Shown: positions 1 through 8,145 of the stretch, one piece after another | Position numbering within the stretch: the first letter of the stretch is position 1 | Layout of the letters: each line of letters starts with the position of its first letter | Assembly: GCF_016065055.1 (NCBI RefSeq) | Contig: NZ_CP065856.1 | Coordinates: 3,657,836 to 3,721,835, forward strand | Direction: 5' to 3' | Length of the DNA: 64,000 nucleotides | DNA from: Halosimplex litoreum | Lineage (GTDB): Archaea > Halobacteriota > Halobacteria > Halobacteriales > Haloarculaceae | Position numbers and translations under genes: made by a program | The notes under the pieces: generated by a model | What the model saw: the letters and a program-made list of their open reading frames with translations, nothing else | What the model was told of the DNA's origin: nothing | Database searches by the model: none

Positions 1-39
1 AGCGGTGAGTTCGATCTGCTCACTTATCGGTTGGTTCCG

Positions 40-480
40 GTTGTACTGGAGCGAAACGAAGTCGAGCGACAGCGACCGCACTCACCGGGGACAGCAGGCG
101 ATGGGCGCCCTCGGCGCACTCGCGGTCGCTGCGGCGGATATTCTCGCTCCGCTCGAATAGTGCCGCCGCAGACGACTGAACTGCACGCGAGCGCACCTCG
201 CCCGTTCAGTCCACCAGGAGAGCAAGCTCCCCTGAGCCCTCGTTCGCTCCGCTCACGAGGACGCCGGGACCGCACAGCACCATGACCGCCGCGCGCAGCA
301 CCGCAGACGGCCACGAGCCTCCCCAGCCGATTCGCTCACTCCGTTCGCTCATCCCTCGCACGGTGCTGGCGCGTCTGGCGAGATCGAAGCTCTCGCTAAC
401 CCTCGTTCGCTGCGCTCACGAGAAAGACGAGACTCGCGACAGCGCGCGCCACGGCGGATTGCTATCTCTCTCACCTGTAC
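40..480 (-). repeat. Modular intergenic repeat, copy A (inverted)
   Basis: This gene-free stretch, read on the minus strand, shares ordered blocks with the stretches at 7175-7690 and 19054-19472. The shared blocks are a GGCGCGYGCTGTCG block, a GCGAGGGATGAGC block, an AATCGGYTGGGGAGG block, a palindromic GGAGAGCTTGCTCTCC-like hairpin, a GGACTGAAMGGGCGAGG block and a tail resembling TCGACTTCGTTTCGC. A hairpin at 239-259 has 5-bp arms around the loop GAGCGGAGCGA. Open frames here are low-complexity Arg/Ser/Pro translations and look spurious. The inner limits are approximate. The rest, to the trxB promoter, holds nothing recognisable. Confidence 0.75.
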
Positions 481-573
481 CGAGCGGCTGTGTAGCCGGA
501 TTGGTCGGTGAGATGGCGGTATCGAGGTAATTCGGGGGCGTTCGGATGTCTGGGGCACCGGCAGACGAGCGCA

Positions 574-581
574 ATTTACAT
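574..581 (+). promoter_or_regulatory. TATA box of the thioredoxin reductase gene
   Basis: A TTTACATA box lies 27-34 nt before the ATG at 608 in an otherwise GC-rich spacer. This spacing fits a leaderless or very short-leader transcript, which is common in haloarchaea. Confidence 0.55.
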
Positions 582-607
582 AGGCTATCCTCCGTTACCG
601 GTGAGCA

Positions 608-1666
608 ATGAGTTCAGAGACGGCCGACCACCGACGGCTTATCATCGCGGGATCTGGTATCGCGGGGCTGACGGCCGCCATCTACGCGGCGCGGTCGAAC
701 CTCGACCCGCTCGTGCTGGAGGGCGACGAGCCCGGCGGACAGCTCACGCTGACGACCGACGTCGAGAACTATCCCGGTTTCCCCGAGGGCGTCGGCGGCA
801 CGGAGCTAGTCAACGACATGAAGGCCCAGGCCAAGCAGTTCGGTGCCGAGATCACCCACGGGATCGTCACCGACGTCGACGACGAGGGCCGACCCTTCGA
901 AGTCGAACTCAACACCGGCGACACCTACACCGCCGACGCGGTCATCGCCGCCAGCGGTGCGAGCGCCCGCACGCTGGGGATCCCCGGCGAGGACGACCTG
1001 ATGGGCTTCGGCGTCTCGACGTGTGCGACCTGCGACGGCGCCTTCTTCCGTGGCGAGGACATGGTCGTCGTCGGCGGCGGCGACGCCGCCTTCGAGGAGG
1101 CCGACTTCCTGACTCGCTTCGCCGACACCGTCTACCTGGTCCACCGCCGGGAGGAGTTCCGCGCCGAGGACTACTGGGTCGACCGCCTGATGGACAAAGT
1201 CGACGACGGCGACGTGGAGATCATGCGAAACACCGAACTGCTGGAAGTCCACGGTTCCCAGGAGGCGGGCGTCGACCACGTCACCCTCGCGGAAAACGAG
1301 TCGGGCCACCCCTCGGAGAAGCTCGACGACTCCGAGACCGAGACCTTCGACTTCGACGTGGGCGCCGTCTTCGTCGCCATCGGCCACACGCCGAACACGG
1401 ACTACCTCGAAGACACAGGCGTCGAACTCGACGACGAGGGCTACGTGAACACGCGGGGTAGCCGCGGCGGCGGCGAGGGCGGAGACCAGACCGCGACCGG
1501 CGTCGAGGGGCTGTTCGCCGCGGGCGACGTGGTCGACCACCACTACCAGCAGGCGATCACCGCCGGCGGCATGGGCTGCAAGGCCGCGATCGACGCCGAC
1601 GACTACCTCGAACGCGAGGTTCCGACTGCCGGGGAGACCGAGGCGGCCGCCGAAGCCGACGACTGA
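608..1666 (+). CDS. trxB: Thioredoxin-disulfide reductase
   Basis: This is a cytoplasmic flavoenzyme that would reduce thioredoxin-like disulfides using NAD(P)H. The 352-residue protein has an FAD-binding GSGIAG motif at residues 15-20, the redox pair CATC at 139-142, a second dinucleotide-binding GGGDAA motif near 156-161 and a C-terminal FAD motif (AAGDVVDHHYQQ). Length is slightly above the usual 310-330 because of acidic insertions near residue 290 and an Ala/Glu-rich tail. The ATG at 608 sits just after a TATA box. The family call is firm; the physiological electron donor and partner thioredoxin cannot be read from the sequence. Confidence 0.95.
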   Translation: MSSETADHRRLIIAGSGIAGLTAAIYAARSNLDPLVLEGDEPGGQLTLTTDVENYPGFPEGVGGTELVNDMKAQAKQFGAEITHGIVTDVDDEGRPFEVELNTGDTYTADAVIAASGASARTLGIPGEDDLMGFGVSTCATCDGAFFRGEDMVVVGGGDAAFEEADFLTRFADTVYLVHRREEFRAEDYWVDRLMDKVDDGDVEIMRNTELLEVHGSQEAGVDHVTLAENESGHPSEKLDDSETETFDFDVGAVFVAIGHTPNTDYLEDTGVELDDEGYVNTRGSRGGGEGGDQTATGVEGLFAAGDVVDHHYQQAITAGGMGCKAAIDADDYLEREVPTAGETEAAAEADD

Positions 1667-1748
1667 CGGGTCGGTCTCTCTCTTGGCGTGTTTCGCCCGC
1701 AGCGCACGCTTCCACCAGACCCATATGGCGGCTCTCCCTACGAGTGCC

Positions 1749-2036
1749 ATGGCAGAATCCGAGACGGTCACGCTCACGCTCGAATCCGACGAGGACACGG
1801 ACGAACTCGAAGTCCCCGCTGCGCTGATCGAGATGCTCGCCGAGGGCGACGAGGCGCCGCCCGAGGTCGTCGGCGACATCGCCATGTTCGGCCTCGCCCA
1901 GCGCATCCACAGCGCCACTCACCACAGCGAAGGCGAGGTCAGCGACGAGATCGCCGAGGCCGAGACGCTCACTCTGGACCTGTTCGAGAAGCGGTTCGGC
2001 AACTCGTTCGCGGAACTAACCGGCCACAGCCACTGA
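1749..2036 (+). CDS. Small acidic conserved haloarchaeal protein
   Basis: A 95-residue acidic protein of unknown function. I chose the ATG at 1749 because the open frame upstream of it translates to a basic, non-conserved-looking segment that overlaps the spacer after trxB. The protein opens with a beta-like stretch (ETVTLTLES), continues with a helical EVPAALIEMLAEGD segment and ends in a His-containing tail. There is no signal peptide or membrane segment. It lies 80 nt downstream of trxB on the same strand. It resembles haloarchaea-only domains of unknown function (possibly DUF7545), but that assignment is from memory. Confidence 0.8.
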   Translation: MAESETVTLTLESDEDTDELEVPAALIEMLAEGDEAPPEVVGDIAMFGLAQRIHSATHHSEGEVSDEIAEAETLTLDLFEKRFGNSFAELTGHSH

Positions 2037-2084
2037 ATCGTCGTTTCTCGCGTTCGTGACGAACGACGGTGTCGTGCGGGCCGC

Positions 2085-2747
2085 TCAGGGGACGTCCCAG
2101 CGGATCAGGACGCCGTCGTCGACGCGTTCCACGTCCCGCAGCGACAGCTCCGGGAACTCCCCGACGAAGCCGTCGCCGTCGGCCAGCGTGGGCGCCTTCC
2201 AGCCGCCGATGACGGCGGGGCCGACGAACGTCGAGAGCTCGTCGACCATGTCGGCGGCGAACAGCGAGAAGATGAGTTCGCCGCCGCCCTCGACCATCAG
2301 GCGCTCGATGCCGTGGTCTTCGAGCTGTGCGAGCGCCTCGGGGAGGTCGACCTGCTGCTCGCCGGCCGAGACGACCTCCGCGCCGGCCTCGGAGATCTCG
2401 GCGACGAAGTCCTGCGGGGCGGCCTCGCTCGTCAGGAGGTAGGTGTCGGCGCGGTCGTCGAGGACGCGAGCGTCGTGAGGGGTGCGGACCCGAGAGTCGG
2501 CGACGATACGGGCGGGGTTCTCGGGCTTGCCGGCGTCGCGACGGCGTTCGCGGCGGGCGTCGTCGTCGACGGTCAGCGAGGGGTCGTCCGCGAGGACGGT
2601 GCCGACGCCGACCATGACGGCGTCGCTCTCGGCGCGCAAAGCGTCGACGCGGTCGAAGTCGGCGGGGCCGCTGATCTCCACCTGTTCGCGCTCGCGGGTC
2701 GACAGCTTCCCGTCGGCGCTCATGGCCGCGTTGACGACGACGTACAT
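2085..2747 (-). CDS. 2,5-diamino-6-ribosylamino-pyrimidinone 5'-phosphate reductase (riboflavin pathway)
   Basis: The 220-residue protein belongs to the RibD C-terminal / dihydrofolate-reductase-like fold. It would reduce the ribosyl side chain of the pyrimidine intermediate in archaeal riboflavin synthesis, a step done by the archaeal enzyme often named ArfC. Visible features are the N-terminal NAAMSADGKLST substrate loop, the SDAVMVGVGTVLADDP segment typical of the family, and a MVEGGGELIFSLF motif near residue 150. Length matches archaeal homologues, which lack the deaminase half of bacterial RibD. It is a single gene, with no other riboflavin genes in the window. Confidence 0.9.
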   Translation of the reverse strand: MYVVVNAAMSADGKLSTREREQVEISGPADFDRVDALRAESDAVMVGVGTVLADDPSLTVDDDARRERRRDAGKPENPARIVADSRVRTPHDARVLDDRADTYLLTSEAAPQDFVAEISEAGAEVVSAGEQQVDLPEALAQLEDHGIERLMVEGGGELIFSLFAADMVDELSTFVGPAVIGGWKAPTLADGDGFVGEFPELSLRDVERVDDGVLIRWDVP

Positions 2748-2842
2748 ACCCGGTAGCTACGCCCTCGCCGGAAAACCGCTTTCGGTGTTACCCGCACTCC
2801 GTTCGATGGCAGCCGTCGCTCGCGCTCCCCGTCGCCCGGCGC

Positions 2843-3297
2843 TCACTCCGGTCGTTCGGTCAGCTTCCGCGCGTCGAGGCGCTTGGCGCCGTCGACGCCG
2901 GCGGCGCGGAACGCGACCGCGTCGCCGTCGGTCCACAGCGCTTCGAGGTCGAAGACGTACTCGTCGGTCCAGCTCTTCAGTCTCGCTTCGCCGGTCTCGT
3001 CGATCTCCAGAAAGTGCGCGGCGTCTCCTGGGTTGCGATCTCCCACTCGTCGTCGCCCATGTCGAACGACTCGCTCTCGGTGTCGGCCCACGCGAAGACA
3101 CAGCGGTACTGCCGGCGCGGTCGGTCCGAGCGCTCGTGGTCGACGCGCTCGTCGGTCTCGAAGTCGACGCCCCTGGTCGAACACCACGCGCGGAGGTGTG
3201 CCTCGTCGAACCGCTTGGGCCCCTTCGCACCCGCCCCCGACCGCCGCCAGAGCACGTGTGACTCCGACGGCTTCCCCCGGAAGGTCGGAGGTCGCAT
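2843..3297 (-). pseudogene. Frameshifted conserved protein, two reading frames
   Basis: Two overlapping minus-strand frames look like halves of one gene. The first (start 3297) reads sensibly from MRPPTFRGK to a DDEWEIATQE segment near 3030, then turns to nonsense. The second frame is nonsense upstream but reads sensibly from AHFLEIDETGEARL to a KLTERPE end at 2843. A single missing base around 3020-3030 would join them into one protein of about 150 residues. The joined product is basic and Trp/Arg-rich at the N-terminus and acidic after that, with no family I recognise. Explanations are a true pseudogene, an assembly error or, less likely, programmed frameshifting. Confidence 0.65.
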
Positions 3298-3426
3298 ACT
3301 CCGGACTGGGCCGTCGACGGATAAATAGCTACCTCGAACGTCAGCCGCGGTGATAGCTCCGCAGGGGCGTGAGCCCCGGACGCCGCCACGGCGGGGCTCG
3401 CGCCGTCGGTCACCCGACGGGAACGA

Positions 3427-3433
3427 TTTTTAC
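3427..3433 (+). promoter_or_regulatory. TATA box of the RPA operon
   Basis: The sequence TTTTTAC lies 24-30 nt before the ATG at 3457. It is the only T-rich box between the frameshifted gene and the RPA operon and probably drives all three genes. Confidence 0.5.
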
Positions 3434-3456
3434 CGAGGCCAGCCGAAGGTCCGGTG

Positions 3457-4728
3457 ATGAGCTTAGACGACCATGCCGAGGAGCTCGCCTCCGACCTCGG
3501 CGTCGACAAAGAGGAGGTCAAATCGGACCTGGAGAACCTCGTGGAGTACAGCGTCCCCGTCGAGGAGGCCAAAGACAGCCTCCGCCGCAAGTACGGTGAC
3601 GACTCCGGCGGCGGGGGCGGCCCCACGACGAAGTCCATCGCCGAGATTACCACCGGCGACTCGAACGTGACCGTCACCGGGACTGTCCTCACCGTCGGCA
3701 AGCGCTCGATCCGATATCAGGGCAGCGACAACGTCATCTTCGAGGGCGAGATCGCCGACGAGACCGGCAAGATCTCCTACACCGCCTGGGACGACTTCGG
3801 TCTCCAGGCCGGCCAGACCATCACCGCCGGCAACGCGGGCATCCGCGAGTGGGAGGGCGAACCGGAACTCAACCTCGGCGAGAGCACGACCATCGGCCTC
3901 GCCGACGAGGACCTCGCGGTCGACTTCCCGGTCGGCGGTGATTCCGGTCTCGCAGAGCTCGAAGTTGGCGACCGCGGTCGCAACGTCGAGGTCACCGCTC
4001 TGGAGGTCGAGACGAAGACAATCGACGGCCGCGACGGCGAGACCGATATCCTCAGCGGCATCCTCGCCGACGAGACCACGCGGCTGCCCTTCACCGACTG
4101 GGAGCCCCACGAGGCGATCACCGAGGGCGCCTCGATCCGCCTGGAAGACGCGTTCGTTCGCGAGTTCCGCGGCGCGCCCTCGATCAACGTCTCGGAGTTC
4201 ACGACCGTCACCGAACTCGACCGCACGGTCGAGGCGACCGACGAGGCCCCCAGGCTCGCGATCCGTGACGCCATCGAATCGGGCGGCCTGTTCGACGCAG
4301 AGCTGGTCGGCAACGTCATCGCGGTGCGTGACGGGTCCGGGCTCATCGAGCGCTGTCCAGAGTGCGGTCGCGTCGTGCAGAACGGGCAGTGTCGGACCCA
4401 CGGTGCCGTCGACGGCGTCGACGACCTGCGGATCAAGGCCATCCTCGACGACGGCACCGGCACCGTGACCGCGATCCTCGACGACGAACTCACCGAGGCG
4501 ATCTACGGCGGTGACATCGAGGACGCGAAGGCCCACGCCCGCGAGGAGATGGACCAGGAGGCCGTCGCCGACGACATCCGCGAGACGCTCGTCGGCCGGG
4601 AGTTCCGCGTCCGCGGGTCGCTGTCGGTCGACGAGTACGGCGCCAATCTGAACGCCCGCTCGTTCGACGAGACCGACGACGACCCCGCGAGTCGCGCCGG
4701 CGACCTGCTGACGGAGGTTCGCGGATGA
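3457..4728 (+). CDS. rpa1: Replication factor A (RPA) single-stranded DNA-binding protein
   Basis: A 423-residue single-stranded DNA-binding protein for replication and repair. After a short helical N-terminus come three OB-fold regions, at about residues 58-150, 165-255 and 280-400. The third carries a zinc finger built from C300, C303, C312 and H315. I start at the ATG at 3457 and not the GTG one codon earlier, because the TATA box is 24-30 nt upstream. The stop overlaps the next gene by four bases (ATGA). In Haloferax volcanii the gene followed by an RPA-associated protein and a phosphoesterase is named rpa1, so I transfer that symbol on order alone. Confidence 0.93.
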   Translation: MSLDDHAEELASDLGVDKEEVKSDLENLVEYSVPVEEAKDSLRRKYGDDSGGGGGPTTKSIAEITTGDSNVTVTGTVLTVGKRSIRYQGSDNVIFEGEIADETGKISYTAWDDFGLQAGQTITAGNAGIREWEGEPELNLGESTTIGLADEDLAVDFPVGGDSGLAELEVGDRGRNVEVTALEVETKTIDGRDGETDILSGILADETTRLPFTDWEPHEAITEGASIRLEDAFVREFRGAPSINVSEFTTVTELDRTVEATDEAPRLAIRDAIESGGLFDAELVGNVIAVRDGSGLIERCPECGRVVQNGQCRTHGAVDGVDDLRIKAILDDGTGTVTAILDDELTEAIYGGDIEDAKAHAREEMDQEAVADDIRETLVGREFRVRGSLSVDEYGANLNARSFDETDDDPASRAGDLLTEVRG

Positions 4729-6371
4729 GCGGATCGGAAGACCAGGGCGGCGCGGGGCGACGCGAGGTCGCCTATCGCCTGTTCGCCGCGGAGTTCGACG
4801 ACGCCGACTTCTCCTACTCGGAGAGCGACGAGGAGCGCGCCCCGAACTACGTCGTCTCGCCGACGGGCGGCCGCGTCAACCGGCTGTTCGTCGTCGGCGT
4901 CCTCACCGAGGTCGAGGACGCCAGCGAGGAGGTGCTCCGCGCACGGATCGTCGACCCGACGGGCGCGTTCGTCGTCTACGCCGGCCAGTACCAGCCCGAG
5001 GCCCAGGCCTTCTTCGACCAGGCCCAGGCGCCGATGTTCGTCGCCGTCACCGGGAAGGCCCGCACCTTCCAGCCCGACGACTCGGACGTGACCTACACGT
5101 CGATCCGGCCGGAGAACGTCAACGAGGTCGACGCCGAGACACGGGACCGCTGGACGGTCGGCACCGCCCGGCAGACGCTCGACCGCGTGCGGACGATGGC
5201 CGGCGCTCTCGCCCGGGAGGAACGGGGCGACGAACTCCGCGCCGCACTGGAGGCCGAGGGCGTCGATACCGGACTGTCCGCGGGCATCCCGCTCGCGATC
5301 GACCACTACGGCACGACGGCGTCGTATCTCGACGCGGTGCGCGACACGGCCGTCCAGGCCCTGGAGGTCGTCGCGGGCGAGCGCGAGGAGGTCGACCCCC
5401 ACGCCGCCTCGCCGGACGCTCCCGGCGGCGTCGACCCGGCGACACTGGCTACCCTCGACGTGACCGCGAGCGTCGGCGGTGGGACTACCGACCTCGGGGG
5501 GACCGACGAGCCGACGACCGCGAGCGACGACACCGCGACCGCCGCGGCCGGCACCGGTGAATCGGATTCCGACGCCGACTCCGTCGATACCGACACCACG
5601 ACTTCGACCGCCGAGACCGATACGTCCGGGCCCGAACGCGACGAGTCCGTGACCGCCGACACGAGCACCCCGACTGCGCCCGAAGGCGACACCGAGCCGG
5701 TCGAGTCCGCGTCGGCGGAGGCCGCGGAGACGAGCCAGTCCGAACCCGCGGAGTCGGTTGAATCCGAACCCGAACCCGCGGAGTCGTCGGGCGTCGACGC
5801 CGAACCCACCGCGACCGCCGCCGGCAGCGGTGCCGAGACGGGCGCTCCCGACGCCGGCGCCGATTCGCCCGACGCGGGGGCGGACGCCGCGGGCGCGGAC
5901 GACCTCGACGACTTCGACCCCGGAGAGTTCGAGCTCGACGACGAGGAGCGCGAGGAGATCGAGGCGGAGTACGGGACCGGCTTCACGAGCGGCAACGAGG
6001 TCGACGAGCCGGGCGAGGCGGACATCGAGACGCCCGACCCCGAGGAACTGGCCGAAGCCGAAGCGGAAACGGCCGAGCAACCGGCCGACACGGGAGCGGA
6101 CGCCGGCTCAACCGCGTCCGAACCGGAATCTGCGGCCGACGCCGAACCGGCCGACGACGCCGAACCGGCCGAAGACGTGGACATCGAGGACGCTGTGATG
6201 GACGCGATGGCCGAGCACGACGACGGCGACGGCGCGCACGCCGACGAGATCGTCGAGGCGGTGACCGATCGGACCGGCGCCGCAGACGAGGCAGTGCGCG
6301 AGGCCATCCAGGACGCGCTGATGGGCGGTCGCTGCTACGAGCCCGAGGACGACGTGTACAAGCCGATCTGA
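4725..6371 (+). CDS. RPA-associated protein (COG3390 type)
   Basis: This 548-residue protein is expected to bind the upstream RPA in single-stranded DNA metabolism; in Haloferax the rpap genes are co-transcribed with their rpa genes. Residues 1-200 form an OB-like domain (VSPTGGRVNRLFVVGVLTEVED, then IVDPTGAFVVYAGQY). Residues about 240-480 are an extremely acidic Glu/Asp/Ala/Thr/Ser linker of low complexity. A compact C-terminal domain from about 485 looks helical, resembling a winged helix (ADEIVEAVTDRTGAADEAVREA). It overlaps its neighbours by four bases and one base. The linker is long, and its biased composition creates a spurious 525-residue open frame on the other strand. Confidence 0.88.
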   Translation: MSGSEDQGGAGRREVAYRLFAAEFDDADFSYSESDEERAPNYVVSPTGGRVNRLFVVGVLTEVEDASEEVLRARIVDPTGAFVVYAGQYQPEAQAFFDQAQAPMFVAVTGKARTFQPDDSDVTYTSIRPENVNEVDAETRDRWTVGTARQTLDRVRTMAGALAREERGDELRAALEAEGVDTGLSAGIPLAIDHYGTTASYLDAVRDTAVQALEVVAGEREEVDPHAASPDAPGGVDPATLATLDVTASVGGGTTDLGGTDEPTTASDDTATAAAGTGESDSDADSVDTDTTTSTAETDTSGPERDESVTADTSTPTAPEGDTEPVESASAEAAETSQSEPAESVESEPEPAESSGVDAEPTATAAGSGAETGAPDAGADSPDAGADAAGADDLDDFDPGEFELDDEEREEIEAEYGTGFTSGNEVDEPGEADIETPDPEELAEAEAETAEQPADTGADAGSTASEPESAADAEPADDAEPAEDVDIEDAVMDAMAEHDDGDGAHADEIVEAVTDRTGAADEAVREAIQDALMGGRCYEPEDDVYKPI

Positions 6372-7126
6372 TGGGCGTCGAACCGATTCCCGACGAGCCC
6401 GCGGCGGTCGCGACCTGCGGTAACGAGCGCGCGCTCGTGATCGCGGACTTCCACGCCGGCATCGAGGCCGGCCTGCGCCGGGACGGCGTCGAACTCCCCG
6501 ACCACGCGCCCGACCGCCGCGAGTCGCTGTGTGCGCTCGTCGACCGGGAGCGACCGGACCGCCTCGTCTTCCTCGGCGACCTGGGCCACGCCATCGGCGA
6601 CCCCGGCCGCGAGGAACGCGAGGAGGTTCTGGCGCTGTTCGACGCACTCCCAGCCGATCTGTCGGTGACGCTCGTCAAGGGTAACCACGACGGCGACACC
6701 GAGTCGGTCCTCGAACGGGTCGACCAGCCCGTCGAGATCACGCCCGGCCACGGCGTCCGTCTCGGCGAGGTCGGGTTCGCCCACGGTCACACCTGGCCGA
6801 GCCCGGACGTGCTCGGCGCCGATATCGTCTGCGTCGCCCACGAGCACCCGGTCGTCCGCCTCGAAGACGAGGTCGGCGGCGCCCGCGTCGAGCGGGTGTG
6901 GCTCCGCGGCGGTCTCGACCCGGCGCCCTTCCGCGAGTTCCACGACGCCGACCTCGACGCCGGCGGCGAACTCGTCGTCTGTCCGGGATTCAACGACCTC
7001 TCGGGTGGCACCTGGGTCAACGTCGACGGCCAGGACTTTCTCGCCCCGTTCCTTCCCGACGGGCTGGTCGACGGCGAGGCGTACCTCCTCGACGGCACAC
7101 GCCTGGGTGACTATCGACGAGTGTGA
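6371..7126 (+). CDS. Calcineurin-like metallophosphoesterase (Rpe-like)
   Basis: The 251-residue protein has the metallophosphoesterase signature: DFHAGIE (equivalent of DxH), FLGDLGH (GD), KGNHDGD (GNHD/E), then GHTWPS and AHEHPVV as later metal ligands. Its start ATG overlaps the last base of the preceding gene's stop, so it is translated from the RPA operon. In Haloferax the same position holds rpe. The substrate is unknown: a nuclease or a nucleotide phosphatase is plausible from the family, and association with RPA is inferred only from gene order. Confidence 0.9.
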   Translation: MGVEPIPDEPAAVATCGNERALVIADFHAGIEAGLRRDGVELPDHAPDRRESLCALVDRERPDRLVFLGDLGHAIGDPGREEREEVLALFDALPADLSVTLVKGNHDGDTESVLERVDQPVEITPGHGVRLGEVGFAHGHTWPSPDVLGADIVCVAHEHPVVRLEDEVGGARVERVWLRGGLDPAPFREFHDADLDAGGELVVCPGFNDLSGGTWVNVDGQDFLAPFLPDGLVDGEAYLLDGTRLGDYRRV

Positions 7127-7174
7127 GTCGGTCGACCAGGCGTTGGTTTCCGGATCGTCCCGAGGTGCTCAGTT

Positions 7175-7690
7175 CAGGACAGGAACTTAGGGGAGCGGGT
7201 GGCGCGTGCTGTCGAGCGGTGCGAGGTCGACCGCAGGGAGACCTCGATGCGAGCGGGGAACGAAGTGACCCGCGAGCGTGCCCGCCTCGTGGCGGGCCGC
7301 TCGAAACAGTCGCGCGAGGGATGAGCGGAGGAACGGAGTGACGGAGTGAATCGGTTGGGGAGGAGTGTGGCCGCCTGCGATGCTGTGCGGGGCGGTCGCA
7401 GTGCCGTGCGGTCCCTGGTGTCCTGACGAGCGAAGCGAGTCAGGGCCCAGGAGAGCTTGCTCTCCTGGCGGACTGAAAGGGCGAGGCGCGCTCGCGTCGG
7501 GAGTCGCCTGAGCGGGCTCTATCCGCGCGCTGGGAGGCGCGCAGCGCCTCGAAGCGAACGGCTTTGCCGTGAGCAGGCGGTGCCGAGAGCGCGGATATCC
7601 CGGTCAGCGACCGCGAGCGCGGCGAGGGCTTTCGTCGCTTGCCGTCGACTGCGGTTATTTTCTCTCGACTTCGTTCCGCGACTCGTTCAC
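7175..7690 (+). repeat. Modular intergenic repeat, copy B
   Basis: This fills the gene-free stretch between the phosphoesterase gene and the membrane protein gene at 7780. It shares ordered blocks with copies A and C, including 58 identical bases (7585-7642) with 19313-19370. Several hairpins are visible: 7222-7246, 7280-7297 (7-bp stem, TCGT loop), 7423-7443 (5-bp stem around GAGCGAAGCGA) and 7447-7468 (8-bp stem). The conserved tail ends near 7690, about 90 nt before the next start codon. No plausible protein is encoded. The left limit is approximate. Confidence 0.8.
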
Positions 7691-7779
7691 CCGAAACCAC
7701 TACTCAACTGGCACACGGACCGAATGACGTCGATCGGTCCGTCAAAAGACATTTCTCCCGCGGTCACGAAACGGCGCGC

Positions 7780-8124
7780 ATGTCGCGAACGGTCGACCTC
7801 TCGGTCCCCCGCTGGGTTCGCATCCTGTTCGTGTTCTTCCTGCTCGGCGGCGCGTTCGTCACCGGTACCGCTGCCCTCCTCGACATCACCGTCGAGACGC
7901 TCGGACTGGCCGAGAACGCCTACATGTCGAGCCTCGCCCTCTCCGTGTTCGCGTACCTCGTCGTCTGCGCGGTCTGGTTCGCACGAACCACCGACACCGA
8001 CGGCGGCTCCGTCTGGTCGGCCATCCCCGACTCGCAGTACACCGGCCAGCACGCCGAGAGCGGTGGCATCGCCCGGAAGGAACAGGAGGACGCGATCCGC
8101 GAGTTACAGGAGAGCGAGGAGTAG
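7780..8124 (+). CDS. Small two-helix membrane protein
   Basis: A 114-residue protein with two membrane helices, roughly residues 12-32 (RILFVFFLLGGAFVTG) and 47-67 (MSSLALSVFAYLVVCAVWFA), and a hydrophilic acidic tail ending in Glu-rich sequence that would face the cytoplasm. I chose the ATG at 7780 because the upstream extension falls in the repeat and reads as low-complexity sequence. It is probably a conserved haloarchaeal membrane protein of unknown function. It is tail-to-tail with the beta-propeller gene, 21 nt away. Confidence 0.75.
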   Translation: MSRTVDLSVPRWVRILFVFFLLGGAFVTGTAALLDITVETLGLAENAYMSSLALSVFAYLVVCAVWFARTTDTDGGSVWSAIPDSQYTGQHAESGGIARKEQEDAIRELQESEE

Positions 8125-8145
8125 CCCTCACTCGCGGTGAACCGT

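Noticed and set aside
806-1918. 370-residue minus-strand frame across thioredoxin reductase
   Set aside because: It is antisense to trxB and has the Val/Gly/Asp-rich pattern caused by GC-biased third positions of the real gene.
4503-6080. 525-residue minus-strand frame
   Set aside because: It mirrors the acidic low-complexity linker of the RPA-associated protein and reads as Gly/Arg/Leu noise with no domain.
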